10,292 nucleotides of DNA from Bacteroidota bacterium (GCA_030632865.1 DAOVTY010000093.1:1-10292), one strand, 5' to 3'; counted from the stretch's first letter, positions 1 through 6,677 are shown. Made by a program: numbers and translations. The notes: generated by a model from the sequence alone, not told the origin.

Positions 1-1003
1 GTTTGGTTTTTTTAGATGCCGAACGAACTTTCTTTTGTATAAAAAGTTCTTTCTCGAACCGTCCACCATTTTCTAACTCCTTTTCAATTGGGTGGCTGTC
101 ATCAACTTTTGTTATTTGTGCCAAATTTGAGAATAGAAGAACTACTCTTCCGTTGGGTTGAAGATGTTTTTTTGCTTCTTCGAAAAAGCTGGAAAACATT
201 TCGGGAGTATAATAAATTGCTTTATCTAATTCGTCTAAATTTTGAAAAGCAGGTAACCACGGCGGATTAAAAACTATTAATTCAGTTTTTTCATTACTGT
301 TTGCAAATAAATTTCCGTATGAAAGTTTTATTTTGGATTGCAAATAAGTTGGGTTTTCGTTCAACCCAATAATTGCATTTGCATTTGAATCTGTTCCATA
401 CACTTTTTCGAACCCATTTTTAATTAGTTGAAACGAAAGAACACCACTCCCAATTCCAATATCGAATGCTAATTTTTTTTCGCCCTTGTAACGTCTTAAC
501 CAACTATCAAATAGTTCTAAATGTTCGAACCGAGTTGGAAAATATGTTCCGAACCAAGGATGTATTTTCTTTTTCAAAACCGGAATAAATATCCCTTTTT
601 TATACCATTGCCACGAGCTGTTTAAGCCCTGAATTTGTGTGAATGGCAACAGAAAAGTTTCCAATTCGGGATACAAGATTTTTAACCATCCAATTTCGGG
701 AGCTTTTTTTATATCTAGCTTATTGTTGTCAACTTTCAGTAAAATTTTGTGCGTAAGCTCACGAAATGCAGAGCGAAAATCTCGCTGTCCTTGAAACGAT
801 TTGTCGGAATATTTAGTTTTAATAAATTGTTTTAAAGCGTTTAACAGGGTCAGTCCGCTACTAAAATAATCGATAATTAAAACATGATAACCTTCAATAA
901 GTGCATCAATTGCTTCTTGGGGTTCGGTTCTTCTATCAAATGGAAATACATTTATATTAGAGGTGATTGGTTCTGGGCGAGTTGGCTGTAATTTCTCGTT
1001 CAC
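1..1003 (-). CDS. Class I SAM-dependent methyltransferase, NPPW type (3' end cut by window edge)
   Basis: The reading frame runs from a GTG at 1003 to the left edge without a stop, giving 334 residues and no C-terminus. A class I methyltransferase core lies in the second half: the SAM-binding motif I DIGIGSG at residues 181-187, an acidic residue after the next strand (GTDSNANA, about 203-210), and the catalytic motif IV NPPW at 246-249. NPPW/NPPY is typical of enzymes that methylate an exocyclic or amide nitrogen in RNA, DNA or protein (RsmC, PrmC and similar), so such an N-methyltransferase is likely, but the substrate cannot be read from the sequence. The first 150 residues are an N-terminal domain I do not recognise; HPWFGTYFPTR (148-158) just before the core looks conserved in style. 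No ATG exists upstream of the core, and GTG is the first usual start codon after the in-frame stop at 1034-1036. The gene starts 14 bp after the PAS gene ends, so the two are probably co-transcribed. The visible tail is lysine-rich. Confidence 0.85.
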   Translation of the reverse strand, partial: MNEKLQPTRPEPITSNINVFPFDRRTEPQEAIDALIEGYHVLIIDYFSSGLTLLNALKQFIKTKYSDKSFQGQRDFRSAFRELTHKILLKVDNNKLDIKKAPEIGWLKILYPELETFLLPFTQIQGLNSSWQWYKKGIFIPVLKKKIHPWFGTYFPTRFEHLELFDSWLRRYKGEKKLAFDIGIGSGVLSFQLIKNGFEKVYGTDSNANAIIGLNENPTYLQSKIKLSYGNLFANSNEKTELIVFNPPWLPAFQNLDELDKAIYYTPEMFSSFFEEAKKHLQPNGRVVLLFSNLAQITKVDDSHPIEKELENGGRFEKELFIQKKVRSASKKTK

Positions 1004-1017
1004 AATTAAATGTTTTT

Positions 1018-1419
1018 CTAATGCTTTTGTGTTCTATCTTCAATTATTACCAACCGGAATTTTTGTTCGTTCATAATTACTCTATGTCCTTCAATGCGAA
1101 GGTGTTTAGTAACTATTTTATTATGGATATTAAAATTACGAATTAAAGTAAGTTCTGATAAAGAACCCGAAAGTAAATCTTTTAATTGATTGTTACCGGC
1201 ACCTAAATTACCTTGATTGTGTTTTGTACATCCCATAATATCGCAAAACTCATGCTCCAGAATACCACTTTTATCGGTTTTCGTTAATTTCTGAAAAGCC
1301 TTATTATAAAACTTAATTTTAAAGTCGATATCGATAAGGAAAATTGAGTGTGGATGGTGTTCGATTAGCTGATTTATTAAATCGTTGGCTTCTTCTATTC
1401 TTACAAATTCAAGTTGCAT
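1018..1419 (-). CDS. Stand-alone PAS-domain protein
   Basis: This 133-residue protein appears to be a single PAS domain with a short N-terminal helix. Residues 18-45 (HPHSIFLIDIDFKIKFYNKA within them) are the classic PAS opening, with a hydrophobic strand, an Asp, a second strand and then N-K-A-F. The last strand, VIIEDRTQ, at about 124-131 matches the usual PAS end D-[IV]-T-x-[RK]. There is no kinase, cyclase, HTH or receiver domain, no signal peptide and no membrane segment, so it is presumably a cytosolic sensor or adaptor acting through a partner. The stretch after the core helix, FCDIMGCTKH (58-67), resembles the G-C-x-x-[AH] segment of cysteine-bearing PAS domains in many bacterial histidine kinases, but the second Cys pair usual there (GGCG) is replaced by GNLGAGN. 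It is the first gene of a probable two-gene operon with the methyltransferase 14 bp downstream. Ligand and partner are unknown. Confidence 0.8.
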   Translation of the reverse strand: MQLEFVRIEEANDLINQLIEHHPHSIFLIDIDFKIKFYNKAFQKLTKTDKSGILEHEFCDIMGCTKHNQGNLGAGNNQLKDLLSGSLSELTLIRNFNIHNKIVTKHLRIEGHRVIMNEQKFRLVIIEDRTQKH

Positions 1420-1572
1420 TTTGTTTGAAATTAAGTTAATTGTCTTTAATTAGTTTTAATTTAAAAACTGCAAAATATTAGTTTTTTTGGTTGTCGGAAA
1501 GTAGCAATTATAAATAACACTTTCAAGAGAATATGCTTTACATTATTTAAATAGTTAGTTTCTATGAAATTA

Positions 1573-2328
1573 CTAAGAATCAATTGATCCGAAAACACGT
1601 TTAAGAATACTGTTAACGCGTGCCATTGGGTCTTTTCTTATTAGTTTTTCTTCCGCTTCTATTTTTAGGAATAGACCATCCAGTGCTTTGTGTGTAAGGT
1701 ATTCATCTAATTCAATTTCAACAGAATTAAAACCTGCTATTTGCCCAATCATCGATTTGGCAATTTCATTCCATTTATTTGTTATTGAATTCCAACTTTG
1801 GTCTGTGCTAATATTTCCAACCAATTTCTTTTCTACAGAGGCTTTTATTTTTGGTCGGTATAATTCAAATAGCTGGTTGTAGGTAGTTTTGTGCAAATAC
1901 TTGGTAGCAGCATTTTCTTCTCCTCTTAAAATTCCAATTGCATCAGTTATCGACATACTTTTTATACTATTCACAAAAATAGGTTTGGCTTCTTTTACCG
2001 CATCTTCTGCAGCACGATTTATTTTTAGGAGCACATCTTCAATTAATTTATCTCCACCCGGAATTTTACTAATGTTTTTTACAATAATATCTGCTTCTGG
2101 TGGTAATAATATTTTAACCAAATCATCTTTATAATAGCCATTGGTTACTCCCAGAATATTTGCAGAGTTGGTTGTTCCAACAATTAATGCTTCTTTTAGT
2201 CCGCTAGTTATTTCGGTTTGCGACAGTGGTTTATCTTCGTCAAATGTTGTTTGTGCAATTTGCATTAATTCGGCGCAACTGGTAAAGATAAAAAGTAATA
2301 GAAATGGTAAAAATTGATTAATCTTCAT
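1573..2328 (-). CDS. DUF4197 family lipoprotein
   Basis: The 251-residue product starts with a short lipoprotein signal: Lys at position 2-3, a hydrophobic run (FLPFLLLFIF) and then TSC with Cys18 as the probable lipidated residue. It should therefore be anchored in the envelope, facing the periplasm or the surface. The mature part matches what I know of the DUF4197 family: SGLKEALIVGTTNSANIL near residues 42-59, GGYYKDD-like NGYYKDDLVKILLPPEA (63-79), a helical repeat of charged segments, ITDAIGILRG (about 128-137), ATKYLHKTTYNQLFELYRP (141-159), and a C-terminal LDGLF followed by KIEAEEKLIRKDP. The length is normal for the family. The function of DUF4197 proteins is not established; they are periplasmic, mostly helical, and widespread in proteobacteria and Bacteroidota. 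It stands alone, 74 bp from the end of ygiQ, with its own candidate promoter at 2382-2389. The family call is confident from sequence memory; the role is not. Confidence 0.88.
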   Translation of the reverse strand: MKINQFLPFLLLFIFTSCAELMQIAQTTFDEDKPLSQTEITSGLKEALIVGTTNSANILGVTNGYYKDDLVKILLPPEADIIVKNISKIPGGDKLIEDVLLKINRAAEDAVKEAKPIFVNSIKSMSITDAIGILRGEENAATKYLHKTTYNQLFELYRPKIKASVEKKLVGNISTDQSWNSITNKWNEIAKSMIGQIAGFNSVEIELDEYLTHKALDGLFLKIEAEEKLIRKDPMARVNSILKRVFGSIDS

Positions 2329-2381
2329 AATTCTTTTTTAAAATAATTTTGATTTTTTTTGTGTGTTCTGAATTTTATCGG

Positions 2382-2389
2382 CAAAAGTA
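2382..2389 (-). promoter_or_regulatory. Bacteroidota -7 promoter element for the DUF4197 gene
   Basis: Read on the minus strand this is TACTTTTG, a full match to the Bacteroidota -7 consensus TAnnTTTG. A T-rich stretch (minus-strand TTTT around 2412-2409) lies 19 bases further upstream, where the -33 element is expected. The lipoprotein start is 53 bases downstream, which would leave a leader of roughly 45-50 nt. The assignment is by motif and position only. Confidence 0.5.
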
Positions 2390-2402
2390 GGCAAAATACA
2401 TT

Positions 2403-4238
2403 TTACTTAAAAAGTTTGTCGATTAAATCTGTTCGTCCTTTCGATTTTAAATCTCCGATAATTGATTTTTTGAATTCACGTTTATACCAAAAGAAAAATT
2501 TTCGCTGGCTTTCTTTTGCATTTTTATCTCGAGCAGTGTATATTTTTTCCATTGTGTATGGATGGTAACCCGAATAGTAAACAACGGTTGCCAGAGTCAT
2601 CGGAGTTGGTGTAAAATCCTGTACTTGTTCCAACTTGAAATTCATATCTTTAGTTTGTATAGCAAGGTTTGCCATGTCTTCAGATTTGCTTCCCGGGTGG
2701 CTCGAAATAAAATATGGAATTAATTGTTGATTTAGTTTTTCTTCCTTATTTATTTTTATGAATTCAGTATTTAACTTTTCAAAAAGTTTAAACGGAGGTT
2801 TGCGCATAAACTTTAAAACATCGTCCGACGAATGTTCGGGAGCAACTTTTAATCTACCCGAAACATGGTGTTTTATTACTTCTCGCAAATATTTACTGTT
2901 ATTTTCGTCTGCATCTTTTTTACCTGTTTTTTCCAAAATCATGTCGTAGCGAATTCCGCTGCCAATAAATGCTTTTTTGACTTTCGGATTCATACGAACC
3001 TTTTTATAAAGGTCGAGCATTGGTTTGTGGTTGGTGTCGAGGTTTTTACAAATTGCCGGAAAAATACACGACGGACGTTTACAGCTTTTGCAAATATCTA
3101 AATGAATTCCCTGCATTTTATACATGTTCGCAGACGGGCCTCCCAAATCGGAAATGTATCCTTTAAAATCGGGCATTTCGGTTACTTGTTCAACTTCCTT
3201 TAAAATAGACTTTTCTGAGCGGCTGGCAATAAATTTTCCCTGGTGTGCCGAAATTGTACAAAATGTACAGCCACCAAAACAGCCCCGGTGAATATTAATG
3301 GAGTGCCGAATCATTTCGTAGGCCGGAATTGTACCTTTATTATTGTAGCGTGGATGCGGCATTCGCGTAAACGGGAGGTCGTATAATTTATCAATCTCCT
3401 TTTCGTTAAAAGTTGCCCACGGTGGATTAACAATTATTTTTTTACTGCCCACTTTTTGAGTCAACTTTTTTGCCTCCATTTTATTAGACTCCTCTTCGAT
3501 GTGCATAAAATTACGGGCAAATATTTTTTTATCTTTCAAACATTCTTCGTGAGATGCCAGCTCTAACTCATTCCAATTTTTTTTAGTGGCATATTTTTTA
3601 TCGTGGTCAATTAAAAACGAAGTTTGGGCAATAGTTGTTAGATTTTCAATTGGAACACCTTTTTTCATTAAACGGGCAAATTCAACAATTGATTTTTCGC
3701 CCATTCCATAAAACAAAATATCGGCTTGCGAATCGACTAAAATAGAGGGTATTAATTTATCCGACCAGTAATCGTAATGTGTTACCCGCCGCAGCGATGC
3801 CTCAATTCCGCCGATAACTAACGGTACATCTGGGAAAAGTTTTTTAATAATTTTCGAATAAACAGTGGTTGCATAATCGGGACGAAAATTTGCTTTTCCG
3901 CCCGGTGTGTAGGCGTCGGTTGCACGTTTTCGTTTGCCGGCAGTGTAATGATTTACCATCGAATCCATATTTCCTCCGGTAACTGCAAAAAATAAATTTG
4001 GGCGACCCAGCTTTTTGAAATCCCGCAAATCATCAGTCCAGTTTGGTTGCGGAACAATGGCAACTTTTAATCCTTCGGCTTCGAGAATACGTCCGATAAC
4101 CGCTGCTCCAAAAGATGGGTGGTCAACGTAGGCATCGCCGGTAAAAAGGATAACATCAATTTCATCCCAACCTTGCCCTGCAACTTCTTTTCTTGAAGTT
4201 GGGAACCAATTATTTATATCTGAATTTTGTTCTGCCAC
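2403..4238 (-). CDS. ygiQ: YgiQ family radical SAM protein
   Basis: The 611-residue product carries the hallmarks of YgiQ. The N-terminal domain opens WFPTSRKEVAGQGWDEIDVI and contains FTGDAYVDHPSFG (32-44), VTGGNMDSMVNHYT (86-99) and GGIEASLRR (143-151). The radical SAM motif CxxxCxxC is C320-FGG-C324-TF-C327, which would hold the 4Fe-4S cluster that reduces S-adenosylmethionine. A second cysteine group follows at C383, C386, C391 and C397 (pattern CxxCx4Cx5C), typical of this family. The C-terminal part has PYFISSHPGS (508-517), then QVQDFTPTPMTLATVVYYSG (539-558), ending near YTARD. Escherichia coli YgiQ is longer (739 residues), mainly at the C-terminus; about 600 is common in Bacteroidota. 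The start is GTG at 4238, since the frame has a stop two codons upstream and no nearby ATG. The reaction and substrate of YgiQ are unknown. It is monocistronic here and divergent from the RNase H-like gene. Confidence 0.96.
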   Translation of the reverse strand: MAEQNSDINNWFPTSRKEVAGQGWDEIDVILFTGDAYVDHPSFGAAVIGRILEAEGLKVAIVPQPNWTDDLRDFKKLGRPNLFFAVTGGNMDSMVNHYTAGKRKRATDAYTPGGKANFRPDYATTVYSKIIKKLFPDVPLVIGGIEASLRRVTHYDYWSDKLIPSILVDSQADILFYGMGEKSIVEFARLMKKGVPIENLTTIAQTSFLIDHDKKYATKKNWNELELASHEECLKDKKIFARNFMHIEEESNKMEAKKLTQKVGSKKIIVNPPWATFNEKEIDKLYDLPFTRMPHPRYNNKGTIPAYEMIRHSINIHRGCFGGCTFCTISAHQGKFIASRSEKSILKEVEQVTEMPDFKGYISDLGGPSANMYKMQGIHLDICKSCKRPSCIFPAICKNLDTNHKPMLDLYKKVRMNPKVKKAFIGSGIRYDMILEKTGKKDADENNSKYLREVIKHHVSGRLKVAPEHSSDDVLKFMRKPPFKLFEKLNTEFIKINKEEKLNQQLIPYFISSHPGSKSEDMANLAIQTKDMNFKLEQVQDFTPTPMTLATVVYYSGYHPYTMEKIYTARDKNAKESQRKFFFWYKREFKKSIIGDLKSKGRTDLIDKLFK

Positions 4239-4269
4239 TATTTACTTTTACACTTTAACAAATGAAATC

Positions 4270-4305
4270 GATTTAAGATTAAATGTCTTCAATTCAATCT
4301 AAATC
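4270..4305. repeat. Imperfect inverted repeat in the ygiQ leader region
   Basis: The arms gatttaagatt (4270-4280) and aatctaaatc (4296-4305) are complementary except for a single-base bulge, around a 15-base loop. It lies between the candidate ygiQ promoter (4332-4339) and the ygiQ start (4238), so it could form a stem in the 5' leader of that mRNA or bind a dimeric regulator. It is A/T-rich and may be chance. Confidence 0.35.
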
Positions 4306-4331
4306 AGGATTGTTTACTCTTTGATGTTTTG

Positions 4332-4339
4332 CAAAAATA
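4332..4339 (-). promoter_or_regulatory. Candidate -7 promoter element for ygiQ
   Basis: The minus strand reads TATTTTTG, which fits TAnnTTTG. No clear -33 element is seen 19-21 bases upstream. The ygiQ start is 93 bases downstream, implying a rather long leader that includes the inverted repeat at 4270-4305. This is the only match in the ygiQ upstream region, but the assignment is weak. Confidence 0.35.
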
Positions 4340-4392
4340 GCATTTCATATCGGAACCATTTAATATTAATGCGAATCATCAAAAAAATATTC

Positions 4393-4400
4393 CACTTTTG
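4393..4400 (+). promoter_or_regulatory. Weak -7-like promoter element for the RNase H-like gene
   Basis: CACTTTTG differs from TAnnTTTG by one base and lies about 30 bases before the likely GTG start of the RNase H-like gene. Its position argues that the upstream TTG at 4398, which overlaps it, is not the translation start. No -33 partner is evident. Confidence 0.3.
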
Positions 4401-4430
4401 TATTTTAAATTTAAATGGAGGAATATTCTT

Positions 4431-4901
4431 GTGGAAGAAATAATGTTATTTACGGATGGTAGTGTAGATACCAATTCAAATATTGGAATTGGCGCATACT
4501 TACTTGTAACAGATTCTGAAACTTCAATTAATAAATTGAGCAATCAAGTTCGATTAAAGCGTTTCGAAAATACCTCATCAACAAAACTGGAGCTGGAAAC
4601 TTTACTTTGGGCATTAAACGAAATTCAAATAATAGACAAAAAAATAGTTGTTTATACGGATTCGCAAAATACAGTTGGATTGCCGGGCAGACGTGAACGG
4701 TTTGAACAGAATAATTATCGAACCAAGAAAAACGAGCGAATTAAAAACTATAAACTTTATCAGGAATTTTATCGAATAAGCGATGTTTTAAACTGCGAAT
4801 TTATAAAGGTTCGTGGGCATCAAAAATCGCTTCAGAAAGATGAAATTCATGAAATATTTACGATAGTTGACAGAGCTTCGAGGAGGGCTTTGAGGGAATG
4901 A
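4431..4901 (+). CDS. RNase H-like (ribonuclease HI fold) protein
   Basis: The product has 156 residues from the GTG at 4431. RNase H family active-site positions are all present: Asp9 in FTDGS, Glu54 in STKLELE, Asp77 in YTDSQ, His130 in KVRGHQ and Asp147 in IVDRASR. It should cut the RNA strand of RNA-DNA hybrids using two metal ions. Between the third and fourth motifs, where E. coli RNase HI has its basic protrusion, it has GLPGRRERFEQNNYRTKKNE-type sequence (83-102) followed by N-x-x-LYQEFYR. This marks a distinct subfamily of RNase H-like proteins rather than standard RnhA. The GTG is preferred because a GGAGG lies 9 bases upstream (4417-4421). ATG at 4443 is the alternative (152 residues); the TTG at 4398 falls in a promoter-like sequence. 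It is a single gene, divergent from ygiQ, followed by a gene remnant. Fold and chemistry are confident, the cellular role is not. Confidence 0.88.
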   Translation: MEEIMLFTDGSVDTNSNIGIGAYLLVTDSETSINKLSNQVRLKRFENTSSTKLELETLLWALNEIQIIDKKIVVYTDSQNTVGLPGRRERFEQNNYRTKKNERIKNYKLYQEFYRISDVLNCEFIKVRGHQKSLQKDEIHEIFTIVDRASRRALRE

Positions 4902-4929
4902 ATTATTAAGCTAACTTGTTTTGTTGTAA

Positions 4930-5079
4930 AATTTTATCCAGATGTGCCATTCGTTTATAGTTTCATTGGTAAATGTAAATTTTTTTATAAACGAATATGT
5001 GGAAATTGGTAAAAAACAAATCCCCATTAGCCGAACTTATAAAAAAGTGGTATTAGGGTTGTTGGGAGTAGAATTGTAA
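4930..5079 (+). pseudogene. Remnant of a LytTR-type DNA-binding domain (C-terminal fragment)
   Basis: A short open frame, NFIQMCHSFIVSL followed after about 12 residues by EYVEIGKKQIPISRTYKK and ending VVLGLLGVEL with TAA at 5077-5079, matches the last 45-50 residues of LytTR domains. In that family the end reads roughly F-x-R-x-H-[RK]-S-[FY]-[IV]-V-[NS], then a short strand, then [IV]-x-I-G-x-x-x-[IL]-P-[IV]-[SG]-R-x-[YR]-[KR]. The frame meets stops just upstream (TAA at 4927-4929 and 4912-4914), so the rest of the LytTR fold and any receiver domain are gone. The conserved His position reads Cys-His shifted by one, consistent with decay. An ATG at 4942 could give a 45-residue peptide, but that would begin in the middle of the domain. 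LytTR proteins are response regulators that bind DNA through beta strands. I infer a dead gene, possibly deleted when its neighbours were joined. Family similarity is from memory of the consensus. Confidence 0.6.
4949..4996. repeat. 11-bp perfect inverted repeat with 26-base spacer
   Basis: attcgtttata (4949-4959) is the exact reverse complement of tataaacgaat (4986-4996). It lies inside the LytTR remnant, about 50 bases after the RNase H-like stop codon. It is not followed by a T-run on the plus strand, is A/T-rich and has a long loop, so it is a poor intrinsic terminator. It may form a weak hairpin at the end of the RNase H-like transcript or may simply be chance within old coding sequence. 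Confidence 0.4.
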
Positions 5080-5182
5080 GATAAAACTTATCCTAAGTTT
5101 TAATTTCTGGGGCTCTATTTCTTTATAAAATCGTGCATGTAAAATCAATCAATTTTTTTTATTTTTTTTCTTCTGTAAAAAT

Positions 5183-5190
5183 TACCTTTG
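5183..5190 (+). promoter_or_regulatory. Bacteroidota -7 promoter element for the flavoprotein gene
   Basis: TACCTTTG is a full match to TAnnTTTG. The region 19-21 bases upstream is a long T-tract (about 5153-5169), compatible with a degenerate -33 element. The ATG of the flavoprotein gene is only 6 bases after the final G, so transcription should start almost at the start codon, giving a leaderless or near-leaderless mRNA. Confidence 0.6.
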
Positions 5191-5196
5191 CAGCGC

Positions 5197-6441
5197 ATGA
5201 ATAATTATGATGTTATAATAGTTGGCGCTGGTCCTGCTGGATTACTGGCGGCTGGTAGAGCGGCAGAGTTGGGCAGTAAAGTTTTGGTATTGGAAAAGAT
5301 GCGTAATGAGGGGCGCAAATTATTAATTACAGGAAAAGGTAGGTGCAACATTACTAATAATGCCGAAATCCAAGAGTTCATTACTCATGTTTTTCCAAAT
5401 GGTAAGTTTTTACGAAATGCATTTTCTCAGTTTTTTTCGAAAGATATTATTGAATTACTAGAAAAGTTTGGTGTTGATGTAACATTGGAACGTGGAGGGA
5501 GATATTTCCCAACCAGCAATAAATCAGTAGATATTTTGCGGGCTCTTTTAAAGTGGGTGAACGAATTGGGTGTTGAAATATTTACCGGGCAGCGTGTAGA
5601 AAAACTACTTGTTGAAAATGACAAAATTAAAGGTGTTCGCGCAAATGGCAAGGTTTTTATTTCTGAAAAAGTGATTCTTGCAACCGGTGGTAAATCATAT
5701 CCGGCAACGGGTTCTACCGGCGATGGCTACGAGCTTGCAAAACAATTAGGTCATAAAATTGAGAATCCTATTCCAGCACTTGTTCCGGTTGAGACAAAAG
5801 GTAGTGTAGCGCAAAAGTTGCAGGGATTAAATCTGAAAAATGTAAAAGCTGTAGTTTGGGTAAATGGCAAAAAAGCTGGCGAAGCTTTTGGCGAAATGAT
5901 ATTTACACATTTTGGTTTGTCGGGGCCAATAATTCTTACTTTGAGTAGAATTATGGTAAAAGCCCTTCAAAATGATCAGAAGGTAGAAATTACTGTGGAT
6001 TTAAAACCAGCTCTCGATGAGCAGAAACTAGACAGACGTTTGCAGCGTGATTTAAACGAACATGGTAAAAAACAGTTAGTAAATATTTTTCGCAACTGGT
6101 TGCCTTCATCAATGATTCCGGTTTTTATTGAATTGCTTGAACTTGATCCCGATAAAGTTTGCCACCAAGTTTCTGGAAAAGAGAGGAAACAAATTCGGCA
6201 CTTAATGAAAAATTTGCGCTTCGAGGTATCTCATAATCGTTCGTTTAAAGAGGCAATTATTACATCCGGTGGTATTTTAACCAACGAAATAAGACCTAAA
6301 ACAATGGAATCAAAAATTGTTTCAGGACTTTATTTTGCCGGAGAAATAATCGACCTTGATGCCGAAACCGGTGGTTACAATTTACAAATTGCATATTCGA
6401 CTGGCTGGCTGGCTGGGAATAGTTTGGCAGAAAGTAATTAG
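5197..6441 (+). CDS. HI0933/BaiN family NAD(P)/FAD-dependent oxidoreductase
   Basis: The 414-residue flavoprotein has the FAD-binding Rossmann motif DVIIVGAGPAGLLAA at the N-terminus (GxGxxG at residues 10-15), with Glu33 (VLEK) as the expected ribose-binding acid. The family-specific GKGRCNITNN follows at 46-55, then RYFPTSNKS (102-110) and LATGGKSYPATGSTGDGYEL (161-180). The C-terminal FAD segment has TSGGILTNEI, GLYFAGEIIDLDAETGGYN and AYSTGWLAG. This is the HI0933/YhiN/BaiN family. Members are linked in databases to bile-acid dehydroxylation (BaiN) or called aminoacetone oxidase-like, but the natural substrate of most is unknown, and I would not transfer either name. Length is normal. The start is ATG 5197; a TTG at 5188 would lie in the promoter element and add only MQR. 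It reads alone and converges on ywbE, with 32 bp between stops and no clear terminator. Confidence 0.95.
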   Translation: MNNYDVIIVGAGPAGLLAAGRAAELGSKVLVLEKMRNEGRKLLITGKGRCNITNNAEIQEFITHVFPNGKFLRNAFSQFFSKDIIELLEKFGVDVTLERGGRYFPTSNKSVDILRALLKWVNELGVEIFTGQRVEKLLVENDKIKGVRANGKVFISEKVILATGGKSYPATGSTGDGYELAKQLGHKIENPIPALVPVETKGSVAQKLQGLNLKNVKAVVWVNGKKAGEAFGEMIFTHFGLSGPIILTLSRIMVKALQNDQKVEITVDLKPALDEQKLDRRLQRDLNEHGKKQLVNIFRNWLPSSMIPVFIELLELDPDKVCHQVSGKERKQIRHLMKNLRFEVSHNRSFKEAIITSGGILTNEIRPKTMESKIVSGLYFAGEIIDLDAETGGYNLQIAYSTGWLAGNSLAESN

Positions 6442-6473
6442 TACAGAGTAGTTAGTCGTAAGTATAAAATAGC

Positions 6474-6671
6474 TTATTCTTTAATAATATTCTTCACTCT
6501 ACCTACTTCGCCGGTTTCTAGAAGCACTTTTATTCCGTGCGGATGATTTGGCGATTTGGTGAGAATTCGTTTTACAATTCCATCGGTTAATTCTTCAGTT
6601 CGTTGGTGGTGTTTTTGTACTATTTCAACTTCAAAACCCACCTCAATATCTTTTCTTTTTTTACCGTCCAT
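6474..6671 (-). CDS. ywbE: YwbE family small protein
   Basis: The 65-residue protein matches YwbE (DUF2196), a small conserved family known from Bacillus subtilis and many other bacteria. The shared signature is clear: MDGKKRKDIEVGFEVEIV at the start, KHHQRTEELTDGIVKRILT (20-38), then SPNHPHGIKVLLETGEVGRV (40-59). It is short, basic and probably forms a KOW/S1-like beta barrel, which would suit RNA or ribosome binding, but this is inference and the function is not known. It starts 6 bp after the sulfatase stop on the same strand, so it is probably the second gene of that transcript. The pairing with a sulfatase has no obvious functional logic. Confidence 0.93.
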   Translation of the reverse strand: MDGKKRKDIEVGFEVEIVQKHHQRTEELTDGIVKRILTKSPNHPHGIKVLLETGEVGRVKNIIKE

Positions 6672-6677
6672 AGTTTT

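Noticed and set aside
88..270. Plus-strand open frame of 60 codons
   Set aside because: It lies antisense within the methyltransferase, whose frame has a clear SAM motif and NPPW; the plus-strand product has no recognisable features.
4398..4430. TTG at 4398 as start of the RNase H-like gene
   Set aside because: It overlaps a -7-like element and adds residues not expected before the FTDGS strand; GTG 4431 has a GGAGG 9 bases upstream.
5188..5196. TTG at 5188 as start of the flavoprotein gene
   Set aside because: The TTG is part of the TACCTTTG promoter element, and the FAD motif fits the usual distance from ATG 5197.
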